Below are positions 17,945 through 25,886 of a stretch of 62,020 nt of DNA, piece by piece (position 1 is the first letter of the stretch; the number at the start of each line of letters is the position of its first letter). Below the pieces are notes generated by a model. The model made no database searches. It was not told the DNA's origin and worked only from the letters and a program-made list of their open reading frames with translations. The stretch covers positions 1 through 62,020 of the forward strand of contig CACZGD010000001.1 of the NCBI GenBank assembly GCA_902780565.1, in the 5' to 3' direction. This stretch comes from Oscillospiraceae bacterium. Lineage in GTDB: Bacteria > Bacillota > Clostridia > Oscillospirales > Acutalibacteraceae. The position numbers and the translations under genes are program-made.

Positions 17945-18631
17945 TTAGGTTGTTTTGATTCTGTATCGCTTAAGCTCTTCCTTTTGCTCCGACGTCAGCC
18001 GGTAGCTTTCGATCGCCTTGGAGATCGTTTTGTTATGACACCAGGGCGAAAGCCGCCGCCGGGTGACAAAGGGAAGAATCTGATCATATTGTTTTGCCAA
18101 CGCGGTCGCAAAATACCATGCGATCATCATGTTGACGTAGTATTCCTCTGACCGGATCTCCGCGACAGCGGACGGATACTCCATAGAGAAGCGATCGTCG
18201 AGAAAATACCGCATCAGCAGGGCGATCCCAAAACGCACGGTATAGGGATGCGGATCCCGCATAGCCTCATACGCGAAATCGCGGCATTGCAGCGGGCATT
18301 TCTGAAAAACCCTCGGGTTCAGGGAATCACACGTCGCCCAGTTATCGACATACGGCAAAAAGCGCCGCAGAGCGTCGGTCAGCTTGGGAACGTCTTTTTC
18401 CTGCGACAGCAGGAACGCGTGCAGCGTGTTTTCCTCCAGATACCGATGCGGCAGCGACTCGAGAAAAGCCTGCCGATCTGGAGACGCAGCTAAAGTCTTC
18501 GCAAGCCTTCGCAGATCTGGGCTGCGAACGCCGATTATTGAAGAAGGATCGATATTCGGGATCAGTTTTGCTGAAAACGCGGCATATGCCTCGTCACGCA
18601 AGGGGAATAAATACTCTTCTGCGAACGTCAT
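17945..18631 (-). CDS. DNA alkylation repair protein, AlkD family
   Basis: A 228-residue all-helical HEAT-like repeat protein. The catalytic Trp and Asp of AlkD-type glycosylases appear in DNWATCDSL, and the second DNA-facing Trp in MMIAWYFATALAK. Members remove bulky or positively charged alkyl purines without base flipping. It has a perfect sigma-A promoter (18649-18677) and is followed by copA on the same transcript. Family assignment is good; the exact lesion range is inferred. Confidence 0.85.
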   Translation of the reverse strand: MTFAEEYLFPLRDEAYAAFSAKLIPNIDPSSIIGVRSPDLRRLAKTLAASPDRQAFLESLPHRYLEENTLHAFLLSQEKDVPKLTDALRRFLPYVDNWATCDSLNPRVFQKCPLQCRDFAYEAMRDPHPYTVRFGIALLMRYFLDDRFSMEYPSAVAEIRSEEYYVNMMIAWYFATALAKQYDQILPFVTRRRLSPWCHNKTISKAIESYRLTSEQKEELKRYRIKTT

Positions 18632-18648
18632 AGTTACTCACCGCATTC

Positions 18649-18677
18649 ATTATAGTTCCGGGAAAAGAGTTTGTCAA
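18649..18677 (-). promoter_or_regulatory. Consensus sigma-A promoter of the alkD-copA unit
   Basis: TTGACA (18677-18672), 17-base spacer, TATAAT (18654-18649): both boxes perfect, 18 bases before the ATG. No clear operator palindrome overlaps it. Confidence 0.8.
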
Positions 18678-18724
18678 GGAACAATCGCAGCGCTGGTTAG
18701 CATTTGCTAATTATCAGGCAAAAG

Positions 18725-18750
18725 AGAAACCGCCCATCGGGCGGTTCCCG
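18725..18750 (-). terminator. Terminator after the DUF4190 gene
   Basis: AACCGCCC-ATC-GGGCGGTT hairpin directly after the DUF4190 stop, with a broken T tract on the minus strand. Confidence 0.6.
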
Positions 18751-18752
18751 GA

Positions 18753-19190
18753 TCAATACATAAATACAAAAGAGCCGATCAGCGCAATATAAATGATCGT
18801 GAACAGAATACCAAGTCCCTGCAGGATAATGGAAATGATGCTGCAGACACGACCGACGTTTGCGTCGGACTGATGCGATCCGTCGCCCATCTTCTGATAA
18901 TTGCTGTAATTCACAAGTCCCAGAATACAAAACACGATCGGCAGAACGAAAAGCGATAAAATACCGAACAGCTTGGCGTTTGAGGCGTATTTCTCGCCGG
19001 GATCCATAAGCTGTGCGCCGTAAACAGGCTGCCCGTAATAAGCGCCGTTCGCCGGAGGGGCGTAATACCCCTGCTGCCCGTTATAGGGAGGCTGCTGCTG
19101 ATAGGCGCCGTTTTGCGGAGCCGGTCCCTGCGGCTGTCCATACCCCTGCTGCATGGGGTTGCCATACTGCCCATACTGATTGTTTTCCAT
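18753..19190 (-). CDS. DUF4190-type small membrane protein with Q/G/Y/P-rich head
   Basis: A 145-residue protein. Residues 1-62 are low complexity, rich in Gln, Gly, Tyr, Pro and Asn, probably disordered. Residues 70-145 hold two membrane spans (FGILSLFVLPIVFCILGLV and a second near the C terminus) in the DUF4190 arrangement, with a short charged loop between. A strong AGGAGG precedes the ATG. It lies downstream of secG and tRNA-Lys beyond a probable terminator. Function unknown; similar proteins are often cell-envelope components. Confidence 0.8.
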   Translation of the reverse strand: MENNQYGQYGNPMQQGYGQPQGPAPQNGAYQQQPPYNGQQGYYAPPANGAYYGQPVYGAQLMDPGEKYASNAKLFGILSLFVLPIVFCILGLVNYSNYQKMGDGSHQSDANVGRVCSIISIILQGLGILFTIIYIALIGSFVFMY

Positions 19191-19234
19191 GCTGATTCTC
19201 CTCCTGGTTCACCCTTATTTGTTAGATAAAAACG

Positions 19235-19271
19235 AAAAAACCCACAATACCGCTGTGAAACGGAATTGGGG
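19235..19271 (-). terminator. Probable terminator after tRNA-Lys
   Basis: An imperfect stem (CCCAATTCCG / CGGTATTGTGGG) followed by TTTTTTCG on the minus strand, 10 bases past the tRNA 3' end. Confidence 0.6.
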
Positions 19272-19280
19272 CTGCGTGTA

Positions 19281-19356
19281 TGGTGAGCCAGCGGGGATTC
19301 GAACCCCGGACACCCTGCTTAAAAGGCAGGTGCTCTGCCGACTGAGCTACTGGCTC
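19281..19356 (-). tRNA. tRNA-Lys (UUU)
   Basis: A full 76-base cloverleaf with acceptor GAGCCAG/CTGGCTC, D arm AGCTCAGTCGGCAGAGC, anticodon loop CTTTTAA (UUU) and T arm GGGGTTCGAATCCCC. CCA is encoded. It begins only seven bases after the secG stop codon, so it must be processed from the secG transcript. Confidence 0.97.
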
Positions 19357-19363
19357 AATTCAT

Positions 19364-19624
19364 TCATCCCTTCGGATGAAGGTATGCGAGCACAAAGGTT
19401 CCGCAAAGAGAAAGCACAAAGAACACAACCGTGAGGATCTTCGTGATTTTCGCAAGCTTCGCATCGTTGGAACGCTTTTTGTTCTTACCGAAATAAGTAT
19501 CGGAACCGCCGGTAATCGCCCCGGAAAGACCGGCGTCCTTGCTCTGCTGCATAAGAACAAGAATAACAATCAAAACAGAAGATATTAAAAGTAAAATACC
19601 GATCGTCCAATCATACCACTGCAT
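19364..19624 (-). CDS. secG: Preprotein translocase subunit SecG
   Basis: An 86-residue membrane component of the SecYEG channel. Two spans (about 6-24 and 62-81) flank the conserved cytoplasmic loop QQSKDAGLSGAITGGSDTYF. It assists SecA-driven export. It has its own promoter (19668-19696) and ends seven bases before tRNA-Lys, an arrangement that ties tRNA production to secG transcription. Confidence 0.95.
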   Translation of the reverse strand: MQWYDWTIGILLLISSVLIVILVLMQQSKDAGLSGAITGGSDTYFGKNKKRSNDAKLAKITKILTVVFFVLSLCGTFVLAYLHPKG

Positions 19625-19667
19625 AATAGAAACCTCTTTCGTGACTTCTTTCGTTTGGTGCTAAGAC

Positions 19668-19696
19668 ATATTAGCACAATACATAAGAAAAATCAA
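19668..19696 (-). promoter_or_regulatory. Sigma-A promoter of secG-tRNA-Lys
   Basis: TTGATT (19696-19691), 17-base spacer, TAATAT (19673-19668). The 13 bases ATTGTGCTAATAT are shared with the tRNA-Gly promoter. Confidence 0.55.
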
Positions 19697-19714
19697 GTGT
19701 TTTTTTAAAATATT

Positions 19715-19999
19715 TTATTTTTTAGGGTTTTTCCGGCATTTGCAGTTCGTGCGGATCAGCAGAAGCTCGCACAAAAGCACGGGGATGACCGTTGCGCCAA
19801 GCAGCTCCTTTGCGAGCATACAGGCTTGATAGGCGCGCGTCATCGCGCCGGAAACCTCAGCGCCGTCCTCCCCCGGGGATAGCAAACAGATCAACGCGAA
19901 GATATACAGCCCGATCACGGAAGCCAGCCCAAGAAGAACGGAGAAAACCGAAATCCCTTCCCATGGATAGTCCCGATACGAGGCAAGCAGACGTTTCAT
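19715..19999 (-). CDS. Small two-span membrane protein, unknown function
   Basis: A 94-residue protein with a basic start (MKRLLASYRDYPWEG), hydrophobic spans at about 17-40 and 60-82 and a Lys/Arg/Cys-rich tail (RTNCKCRKNPKK). The ATG at 19999 is chosen because it fits a promoter TTGCCG-N17-TATGAT at 20016-20044 and a GGGTGAT site; an upstream open frame overlaps that promoter. I do not recognise the family. It is divergent from nrdR. Confidence 0.6.
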   Translation of the reverse strand: MKRLLASYRDYPWEGISVFSVLLGLASVIGLYIFALICLLSPGEDGAEVSGAMTRAYQACMLAKELLGATVIPVLLCELLLIRTNCKCRKNPKK

Positions 20000-20106
20000 T
20001 TTATCACCCGTCCCTATCATACATGGGTTTATGCCGCGCGGCAATGAAAAATGATTTCCGGTAAAGGAGAATCTTTCCCCCTGTGAAAAAATAATGCAGA
20101 AAAAAC

Positions 20107-20135
20107 TTGCATAAAAAAAACGGATATGCTATGAT
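20107..20135 (+). promoter_or_regulatory. Sigma-A promoter of nrdR
   Basis: TTGCAT, 17-base spacer, TATGAT (20130-20135), 37 bases before the nrdR ATG at 20173. Confidence 0.65.
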
Positions 20136-20172
20136 AGGGATACTTTTCAACAGAAACGGAAGTGCGATCACG

Positions 20173-20628
20173 ATGAAGTGTCCGAAATGCGGTTTCCCTG
20201 AAAGCAAAGTCGTTGATTCCCGTCCCACGGACGACGGGCAGCGGATCCGAAGAAGAAGAGAATGCATGCAGTGCGCACAGCGGTTCACAACCTATGAGTC
20301 CATTGAAACGCAGCCGCTTGTGATCATCAAAAAAGATAAATCCCGTCAGGTGTTCGACCGGAACAAGCTGCTCAGCGGCATGCTCCGCGCCTGTGAAAAG
20401 CGCCCTGTCGATCTCGAAACGCTGGAACGCGCGATCGACGACATTGAAACGCGGCTCCAAAACTCGTTGGAACGGGAAATCACCTCGGTCGAGATCGGGG
20501 AAATGGCACTTGAAAAGCTTCGGGATATCGATGAGATCGCTTACGTCAGGTTCGCTTCCGTTTATCGTGACTTCAAGGATATTGAATCCTTCTCCGACGC
20601 GCTCAATATGCTGAAAAAAAAGAACTGA
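20173..20628 (+). CDS. nrdR: Transcriptional repressor NrdR
   Basis: Zinc-ribbon/ATP-cone regulator of ribonucleotide reductase genes. The N-terminal zinc ribbon has CPKC (residues 3-6) and CMQC, with the RRRREC and RFTTYE signatures. The ATP-cone spans about residues 48-138 ([18 protein letters not shown]). At 151 residues it has the usual length from the ATG at 20173; longer upstream frames overlap the promoter. No NrdR-box pair is obvious in the window, so its targets lie elsewhere. Confidence 0.96.
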   Translation: MKCPKCGFPESKVVDSRPTDDGQRIRRRRECMQCAQRFTTYESIETQPLVIIKKDKSRQVFDRNKLLSGMLRACEKRPVDLETLERAIDDIETRLQNSLEREITSVEIGEMALEKLRDIDEIAYVRFASVYRDFKDIESFSDALNMLKKKN

Positions 20629-20630
20629 AG

Positions 20631-20665
20631 AAAAAACGCACATCGACTCCGGTGTGCGCTTTTTG
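20631..20665. terminator. Bidirectional terminator between nrdR and trmB
   Basis: CGCACA and TGTGCG with flanking A and T tracts separate the convergent nrdR and trmB genes. Confidence 0.7.
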
Positions 20666-20666
20666 T

Positions 20667-21332
20667 TTACAGGTACGCTTCGAGCCGATAAATCGGCTGT
20701 CCCAGATCGGTAAAGCGCTTTTCATACTCGGTCATGATGTTTTCCTCAAATCCGGCGGCATGCAGATCCAAAGAGACGTTTTTGATCTTATAGCCCGCAA
20801 GCGAATACTGCTCAAGCGAATACTCAAAGAAATGCATGTTGTCCGTTTTCTGATGGATCTCGGCGCCGGGAGCAAGCAGTTCCTTATAGCTCTTCAGGAA
20901 GCGCAGGTTTGTCAGTCTTTTGTTTTCATACGCCTTTTTCGGAAATGGACAGGAAAAATTCAGATAGATCCGTCCGATGCAGTGCGGCGGAATATACTTT
21001 GCAAGGACCTCCGCGCCGAGATGCAGAAAGCGCACGTTATCAACATGCTCGGCAAGCGCAAGCTCACAGGCGGAGCACAGCACGCTGCGGTTCACCTCCA
21101 CCGCAAGGAAATTGATCCCCGGTTCGCGCTTCCCGAGCTCCGTAATGAATCTGCCCTTTCCGCAGCCGATCTCCATCTGCACCGGGTGATCGTTGCCGAA
21201 CAGCACGGAAAAATCCAGATACGCTTTTTCTTTGATCTCCTCCCGGTAATCCTTCGTGACCGGCGGAAACTCGATCAGATTGACGCACCGCGCAAGCTTT
21301 TCTTCCAGATGCTTCTTTTTACGCATTCTCAT
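20667..21332 (-). CDS. trmB: tRNA (guanine-N7)-methyltransferase TrmB with altered active-site motif
   Basis: A 221-residue Rossmann methyltransferase that normally forms m7G46. The SAM site MEIGCGKGRFITELG lies near 53-66 and KTDNMHFFEYSLE near 163. The motif that is normally SDPWPKxRH reads NFSCPFPKKAY (near 125-135): the usual catalytic Asp is Cys, Trp is Phe and His is Tyr. It may be a divergent active subfamily or altered in specificity. It overlaps the upstream Ala-tRNA editing gene by 14 bases, so both tRNA-related genes share a transcript. Confidence 0.85.
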   Translation of the reverse strand: MRMRKKKHLEEKLARCVNLIEFPPVTKDYREEIKEKAYLDFSVLFGNDHPVQMEIGCGKGRFITELGKREPGINFLAVEVNRSVLCSACELALAEHVDNVRFLHLGAEVLAKYIPPHCIGRIYLNFSCPFPKKAYENKRLTNLRFLKSYKELLAPGAEIHQKTDNMHFFEYSLEQYSLAGYKIKNVSLDLHAAGFEENIMTEYEKRFTDLGQPIYRLEAYL

Positions 21333-22494
21333 CCTGATTCACCTGTAATTCCTTAAAGTATTGTTCGATCTGTGCGCGTGAGGCGCGCAGTCTGCCCTGC
21401 ACGACGTCGTACCGCCCGCCGCCGCTGCCGTTCAGCGCGCCCGTAATCGCACGCGCCCGGACTTTCACGTCGATCTCCGTCGAGGACATCGCAAAATAAT
21501 AGCCGTCCGCGTCGCTGCCGCAAAGCGTGACGCAGATCCCTTTCGTCCGGTCGCGCAGCAGCACTACGGCGTTTTTCAAGGCCTCCACGGACATGGAAGG
21601 CAGGAAGAACGTCAGATTCACCGTCGTTGCAGGCGTCAGTTCACGGATATACAGAAGCATATCCTGCAGTTGCCGGTTCATTTCATAGGACAGATTCTTG
21701 TTCTTTTGCAGAAGGGCTTCGACTGCCGGGGCGATCTCTGACGGCTTTACCGCAAGCGACTGGCCGATCGCCGAGGCAGCCACGTGCTTTTCCGCATAAT
21801 CGGCATATGCCGTTTCTCCTGCGATCAGCGTCAACCGCACGCCGCCGCGATGCCGCATGGCCGCGAGGATCTTGACGAGCCCGACCTGCCCCGTTGACCG
21901 GACGTGCGGCGCGCAGCACGCACAGCGGTCCACGCCCTCGATCGTCACGATCCGGGGATTGGGCAGATCGTCCAGCTTGCTGCGGTAGGGCCGGCACTCA
22001 GCCTGCGCGGCGGAAAGCGTTTCAGCAGTCACCGAAAGGTCGCGGTATATGCACGCATTCGCGGCTTTTTCCAACGATACAAGCTGCGTTTCATCCAGAA
22101 ACCGGTCGAAATCAACGGTCATGACCGTACCGTCCATATGAAATCCGACGTTTTCACAGCCGAACAGTGTGTGCGCAAGCCCGGAAACGATATGCTCGCC
22201 GGTGTGCGCCTGCATCCGCGAAAAGCGTTTTTCCCAGTCGATTTTACAGGAGACCCGCTCTCCCGCGGTAAACGCGGGACGCTCGTTGGGATCAAAGATA
22301 TGCAGCACGCTGCCGTTCTCAAGCCGTGCGTCGATGATTGCCACATTCCCGATCGTTCCGCTGTCGCCGGGCTGGCCGCCGCCCTCCGGGAAAAAGCAGG
22401 TCCGGTCCAGCACGATCGCGGTATCTGTCACGTCTATGACGATCGCTTCGTTTTCACGCAGATAGGCGTTCTGCAGATATAACAGTTCAGTCAA
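21319..22494 (-). CDS. Alanyl-tRNA editing protein (AlaX family with DHHA1 domain)
   Basis: Hydrolyses Ser or Gly mis-attached to tRNA-Ala. The zinc site is formed by HTGEH (His97, His101) and CCAPH near 194-198. The C-terminal DHHA1 domain has the GSGGGRYDVVQG motif. At 391 residues it matches the longer AlaX type, lacking any aminoacylation domain. It overlaps the phosphoesterase upstream by eight bases and trmB downstream by 14, suggesting coordinated expression. Confidence 0.92.
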   Translation of the reverse strand: MTELLYLQNAYLRENEAIVIDVTDTAIVLDRTCFFPEGGGQPGDSGTIGNVAIIDARLENGSVLHIFDPNERPAFTAGERVSCKIDWEKRFSRMQAHTGEHIVSGLAHTLFGCENVGFHMDGTVMTVDFDRFLDETQLVSLEKAANACIYRDLSVTAETLSAAQAECRPYRSKLDDLPNPRIVTIEGVDRCACCAPHVRSTGQVGLVKILAAMRHRGGVRLTLIAGETAYADYAEKHVAASAIGQSLAVKPSEIAPAVEALLQKNKNLSYEMNRQLQDMLLYIRELTPATTVNLTFFLPSMSVEALKNAVVLLRDRTKGICVTLCGSDADGYYFAMSSTEIDVKVRARAITGALNGSGGGRYDVVQGRLRASRAQIEQYFKELQVNQDENA

Positions 22495-23689
22495 AGTCGT
22501 TCACCTCAAAAGTCAGCGTCAAAGGCGCGGAGGAAGTACCCCAGAAGCTGTTGGCGCACACCGTCGCCTCATAGGTTCCGGTGGGAAGCTGCCCGAGGGG
22601 GATCTCCACGCGCGGCGGCATCCGGTACAGGTAATATGATGACGTAACGTTGCATTGGCGGATGATGCGCCCGTCAGAGAGAGACCGAAGCCGCAGCGTA
22701 TAGCTGTCCACACGTTCGGGCTCCTGCAGAGCCTGGGGGAATCCGACCGCATACTCTCCTGCCGCATCGGATGTGACGCGCAATTCGGCATCGGCCGTAA
22801 ACGCCGGACAAGCAGCCGTTTGATACCGGTCGTCCGTATACACGAACGACGCGGGCTCCCAGGGATGCGCAATCAGGCGATCGGTTCCGAAGAACCCGCC
22901 GGAGATCACGTCAAACGGACGGATCAGCACCGAACCGTCGTCACGCGCCTCCACGATGCAGAATTGCGCGAAGTTCTCCGCATCCGGCGGGATCGTTCCG
23001 TGCAATTTATCGAATTCGTCCAGCTCAAGATAGGATAAAGAGCCGGTACCCTCTGACGTAAAGTATTTCTGATGGATACTGCGCGGGTCGTTGATCGGCG
23101 CGTGGGAATGCCCGGAAAAGTCGATCACGCCGGGGTAGTCCATCAGGATCGGGATGATCTCGTCCTCCCCCCAAAGGATACTGCCGTAAACCGTACCGGT
23201 CAGGTGCGAATGCTGAAACACGAAGATCGGCTTCGGGTAATCCGCAGCCGCCTGCCGCAGCTGCTCCCTGAGCCAGGCTTGCTTTTCGTCGTAGATATGG
23301 CAGCCGTTCTGTGTGGTGATGCTGATAAAATGATAGCCGTTGATCACGTTATGCTGATCCGGCGCCTGCCCGAACAGCGCCTGAAATCTGGCGACCGCGC
23401 CTGCTTCCCCGTCCGGCGCCATAAACTCATGACTTGCGAGGGTATAGATCGTCTGCGTCTCGGGACGCACGCAGTCGGAAACCGTATCCTTGACAAGCTG
23501 CATCTGCTCCTGCAGACCCTGGTTCGCGAAATCGCCGTTAAAAACGATCGCGTCGATCCCCGGATACGCCTGACTGTCGGCATACGCGTAGGCAAGCGCC
23601 ATTCCGCGGCGGAACCGCTGCGGCTCCTTTTCGGAATCCGTTTTGAAATGCAGATCGCTGCAGGCAATAAAACGTAAAACAGTGTTCAT
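22487..23689 (-). CDS. Calcineurin-like metallophosphoesterase
   Basis: A 400-residue two-domain protein. The metal-binding core is visible as DLH (Asp12, His14), NGDFANQG near 50, and GHSHAPIND near 193. Residues 280-400 look like an immunoglobulin-like or beta-sandwich tail. No signal peptide is seen, so it is probably cytoplasmic. Substrate unknown. It heads the operon with the editing protein and trmB, just after the tRNA-Gly terminator. Confidence 0.85.
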   Translation of the reverse strand: MNTVLRFIACSDLHFKTDSEKEPQRFRRGMALAYAYADSQAYPGIDAIVFNGDFANQGLQEQMQLVKDTVSDCVRPETQTIYTLASHEFMAPDGEAGAVARFQALFGQAPDQHNVINGYHFISITTQNGCHIYDEKQAWLREQLRQAAADYPKPIFVFQHSHLTGTVYGSILWGEDEIIPILMDYPGVIDFSGHSHAPINDPRSIHQKYFTSEGTGSLSYLELDEFDKLHGTIPPDAENFAQFCIVEARDDGSVLIRPFDVISGGFFGTDRLIAHPWEPASFVYTDDRYQTAACPAFTADAELRVTSDAAGEYAVGFPQALQEPERVDSYTLRLRSLSDGRIIRQCNVTSSYYLYRMPPRVEIPLGQLPTGTYEATVCANSFWGTSSAPLTLTFEVNDFD

Positions 23690-23717
23690 ACGACAGACTT
23701 CTTTCTAAAAAAATACT

Positions 23718-23750
23718 CCCTAAGGATTCATTCTTAGGGAGCTTTTTTGC
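23718..23750 (-). terminator. Terminator after tRNA-Gly
   Basis: CTCCCTAAG / CTTAGGGAG hairpin with a run of eight T on the minus strand, directly after the tRNA CCA. Confidence 0.8.
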
Positions 23751-23751
23751 A

Positions 23752-23827
23752 TGGAGCGGAAAACGGGACTCGAACCCGCAACATTCAGCTTGGGAAGCTG
23801 ACGCTCTGCCAATTGAACTACTTCCGC
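23752..23827 (-). tRNA. tRNA-Gly (CCC)
   Basis: A 76-base cloverleaf: acceptor GCGGAAG with TTTCCGC (one G-U pair), D arm GTTCAATTGGCAGAGC, anticodon loop TTCCCAA (CCC), T loop GGGTTCGAGTCCC, encoded CCA. It is a single-gene unit with its own promoter and terminator. Confidence 0.96.
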
Positions 23828-23877
23828 ATTGCCTGTATATATTAGCACAATCCTTTTTAAAATGCAAGCGAAAAATC

Positions 23878-23908
23878 AAAAAAAGTATCCGCAGACGGAT
23901 ACTTTTTT
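23878..23908 (-). terminator. Terminator after the DHDPS-family gene
   Basis: AAAAGTATCCG / CGGATACTTTT stem with seven T on the minus strand, 16 bases beyond the stop codon. Confidence 0.8.
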
Positions 23909-23923
23909 GTAAACAGAAAGGAA

Positions 23924-24826
23924 TTATTCCATCAATCCGTTCGCGACGCACCAATCGTGGAAGGATCTGAGGCTTTCCAGACGCGCCGGGGACAGCGCCG
24001 CCCCGCCGCGGTTGATCGGTTGGAAGGATTTAATCCCCTGCAACTGCACGAGATACTTCGCGGAATTATTGAACCCGCTGTCGATCGCGTGATCGAGGAG
24101 CGTGATCTCATGGAAACGCCGCTTGGCAAGCGCAAGATCTTTCTTTTCGACGAACGCGTCGTAAAAGCGCGTGAAAAACGCGCCGCCGCAGGAGGTCGGC
24201 GTCGCCATCACGCCGCGGGAACCGAGCCTGAAGGCCTCGTACAGATACGGCATGTTGGCCTGTATCACGCAGGAATCGCCCTTGTTTTCGATCTTTGCGC
24301 CGATCCCTTCCAGCGTACAGGTCGTATCCTTGATCCCGAGGATTCCGCATTCGCGGACGAGCTTTCCGTACGTCTCGCCGCTGATCAGGTGCGGCTGACG
24401 GCCGGGGAATTCATACATGAACAACGGCAGGTCGGTATGCGCGGCAAGCTTTGAGATATGCTCCACAAGCTCGTCGCCGCGGTCCCCCATCCCCATTGTT
24501 GTGAAGACAAGACCGTCCACGCCGGTATCGCTCATACGCTTGACCTCTTCGATCTGTGCTTCCAGACCGTATTCCATGTTCGCCGTCGCAACGACGGTGG
24601 TCTTGCCCTTATGCCTGACCGTCAGGCGCGCCAGCGCAAGACGCTCCTCCAGCGACAGGCTCGACATTTCCGAGCTGCCGCAAACCGCAAACAGATGCTG
24701 CACGCCCTGCTGCGCCTGCCATTCGGCGTACGCCTCGTAGGTCTTGTAGTCAATGCTTCTGTCGCTGAAATACGGGGTCAGCATCAGGGAATAAATACCG
24801 CAATAATTTTCTCTCAATGGCTGCAT
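23924..24826 (-). CDS. Dihydrodipicolinate synthase/N-acetylneuraminate lyase family protein
   Basis: A 300-residue TIM-barrel aldolase-type protein. The Schiff-base Lys lies in GIKDTT (near 172) and the Tyr in FMYEFPG (near 138). The usual GTTGE motif reads CGSSEMSS, so the Thr pair of true DapA is replaced by Ser and the sugar-acid selecting region differs. It is therefore unlikely to be the main lysine-pathway DapA. It follows the GH25 lipoprotein by 11 bases with a strong AGGAGG, so the two are co-transcribed. A sugar acid or keto acid is a likely substrate. Confidence 0.85.
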   Translation of the reverse strand: MQPLRENYCGIYSLMLTPYFSDRSIDYKTYEAYAEWQAQQGVQHLFAVCGSSEMSSLSLEERLALARLTVRHKGKTTVVATANMEYGLEAQIEEVKRMSDTGVDGLVFTTMGMGDRGDELVEHISKLAAHTDLPLFMYEFPGRQPHLISGETYGKLVRECGILGIKDTTCTLEGIGAKIENKGDSCVIQANMPYLYEAFRLGSRGVMATPTSCGGAFFTRFYDAFVEKKDLALAKRRFHEITLLDHAIDSGFNNSAKYLVQLQGIKSFQPINRGGAALSPARLESLRSFHDWCVANGLME

Positions 24827-24837
24827 ATGCTTGCCTC

Positions 24838-25722
24838 CTATTTTTTTACCGTCTGAGAAAAGTCATACAGAGAAATATTCAGATCCACGATCCCGGAGAT
24901 CCCGTCGACCGACCCGGAATCGGAATACTGCCACATTTTATATTGATAAATGAACGCAGGCGCGTCTGCGAATTCGGCAAGCCAGAAATCATAGGTCTTC
25001 ACGATCGAGAGATCGTAAAAGAAATAGCCGAGCTTTCTGTTGAAATAGATGATGGGCTCAAAGCCGCCTTCCCGGATCACGTCGCAGAAACGGACGGCGC
25101 AGGCGGTCAGCATTTCATCCGACACCGCGTTCGTTCTGGCATCCGGGTTATCGTCCACGTGCTCCCAGTCGAACGCGACCGGATAGGTCAGGGGACAATC
25201 CTTGATGATCCCGAGCAGGAATCGGGCTTCCTCCTCTGCCTCGGCCTCATTCGTCGCCTGCGAGAAGAAATACGCGCCGACCTTGAGCCCGGCTTCGGCT
25301 GCGTCCGCACAGTTTTTCCGGAACATATCGTCCTCATACATCAGACCGTTTTCGGCCCAACCGCGCCCACCGGCGCGAAGCATTACGAAATCAATCCCGT
25401 CTTCCCTGACGGCGTCCCAGTCGACGGTCCCCTGAAACGACGACACGTCGATGCCGGTATAAAGCCTGACGGAAGGATCGTCATATTGCATGCGGCCTTT
25501 CTCATCCTTGAAGAACAGGGCGGGTTCCAGTACGGATCTGTTCACGTCGGAATAGTCGGGAATCGGCATCCCGTTCGGATCACGCAATACGGTCTCGTAG
25601 GTCAGAGACTCGGCGGGATCCGCCGTTTCGGGATCGGCTTCACCGGACGGCGCTCCGCAGGCGGAGAGAAACAGCATCAGCAGCGCGATCGCGAAAGACG
25701 AAACGCGGAGTTTTGATTTCAA
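24838..25722 (-). CDS. GH25-family lysozyme-like lipoprotein
   Basis: A 294-residue secreted muramidase-like protein: hydrophobic signal with lipobox LSAC, an acidic linker, then the GH25 barrel (GIDVSSFQGTVDWDAV, FVMLRAGGRGW, AFDWEHVDDN) with the Asp and Glu expected for catalysis. It ends with the WQYSDSGSVDGI pattern typical of the family. The start is taken as TTG at 25722, eight bases after AGAAAGGAG; the ATG at 25749 coincides with the predicted transcription start. It probably acts on peptidoglycan at the cell surface. Confidence 0.9.
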   Translation of the reverse strand: MKSKLRVSSFAIALLMLFLSACGAPSGEADPETADPAESLTYETVLRDPNGMPIPDYSDVNRSVLEPALFFKDEKGRMQYDDPSVRLYTGIDVSSFQGTVDWDAVREDGIDFVMLRAGGRGWAENGLMYEDDMFRKNCADAAEAGLKVGAYFFSQATNEAEAEEEARFLLGIIKDCPLTYPVAFDWEHVDDNPDARTNAVSDEMLTACAVRFCDVIREGGFEPIIYFNRKLGYFFYDLSIVKTYDFWLAEFADAPAFIYQYKMWQYSDSGSVDGISGIVDLNISLYDFSQTVKK

Positions 25723-25755
25723 AAGCCGCAGCTCCTTTCTGTTCAGCATATCGAC

Positions 25756-25784
25756 ATTATAACGCCGATTTCCCGTTAACGCAA
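25756..25784 (-). promoter_or_regulatory. Sigma-A promoter of the GH25-DHDPS-family unit
   Basis: TTGCGT, 17-base spacer and TATAAT (25761-25756). Transcription should begin near 25749, which supports the TTG start at 25722. Confidence 0.7.
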
Positions 25785-25821
25785 GCTTTTATTTATTAAG
25801 ATTCCGTTAAAATAGATTCAG

Positions 25822-25860
25822 CAAAACAAAATGACGGCGTGACCCTTCGGTCCGCCGTCG
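25822..25860 (-). terminator. Terminator after the S1-domain gene
   Basis: GACGGCG / CGCCGTC stem with an inner GACC/GGTC pairing, followed by ATTTTGTTTT on the minus strand. Confidence 0.65.
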
Positions 25861-25886
25861 CGGGATTTGCGTTTCTGCACGCATAT

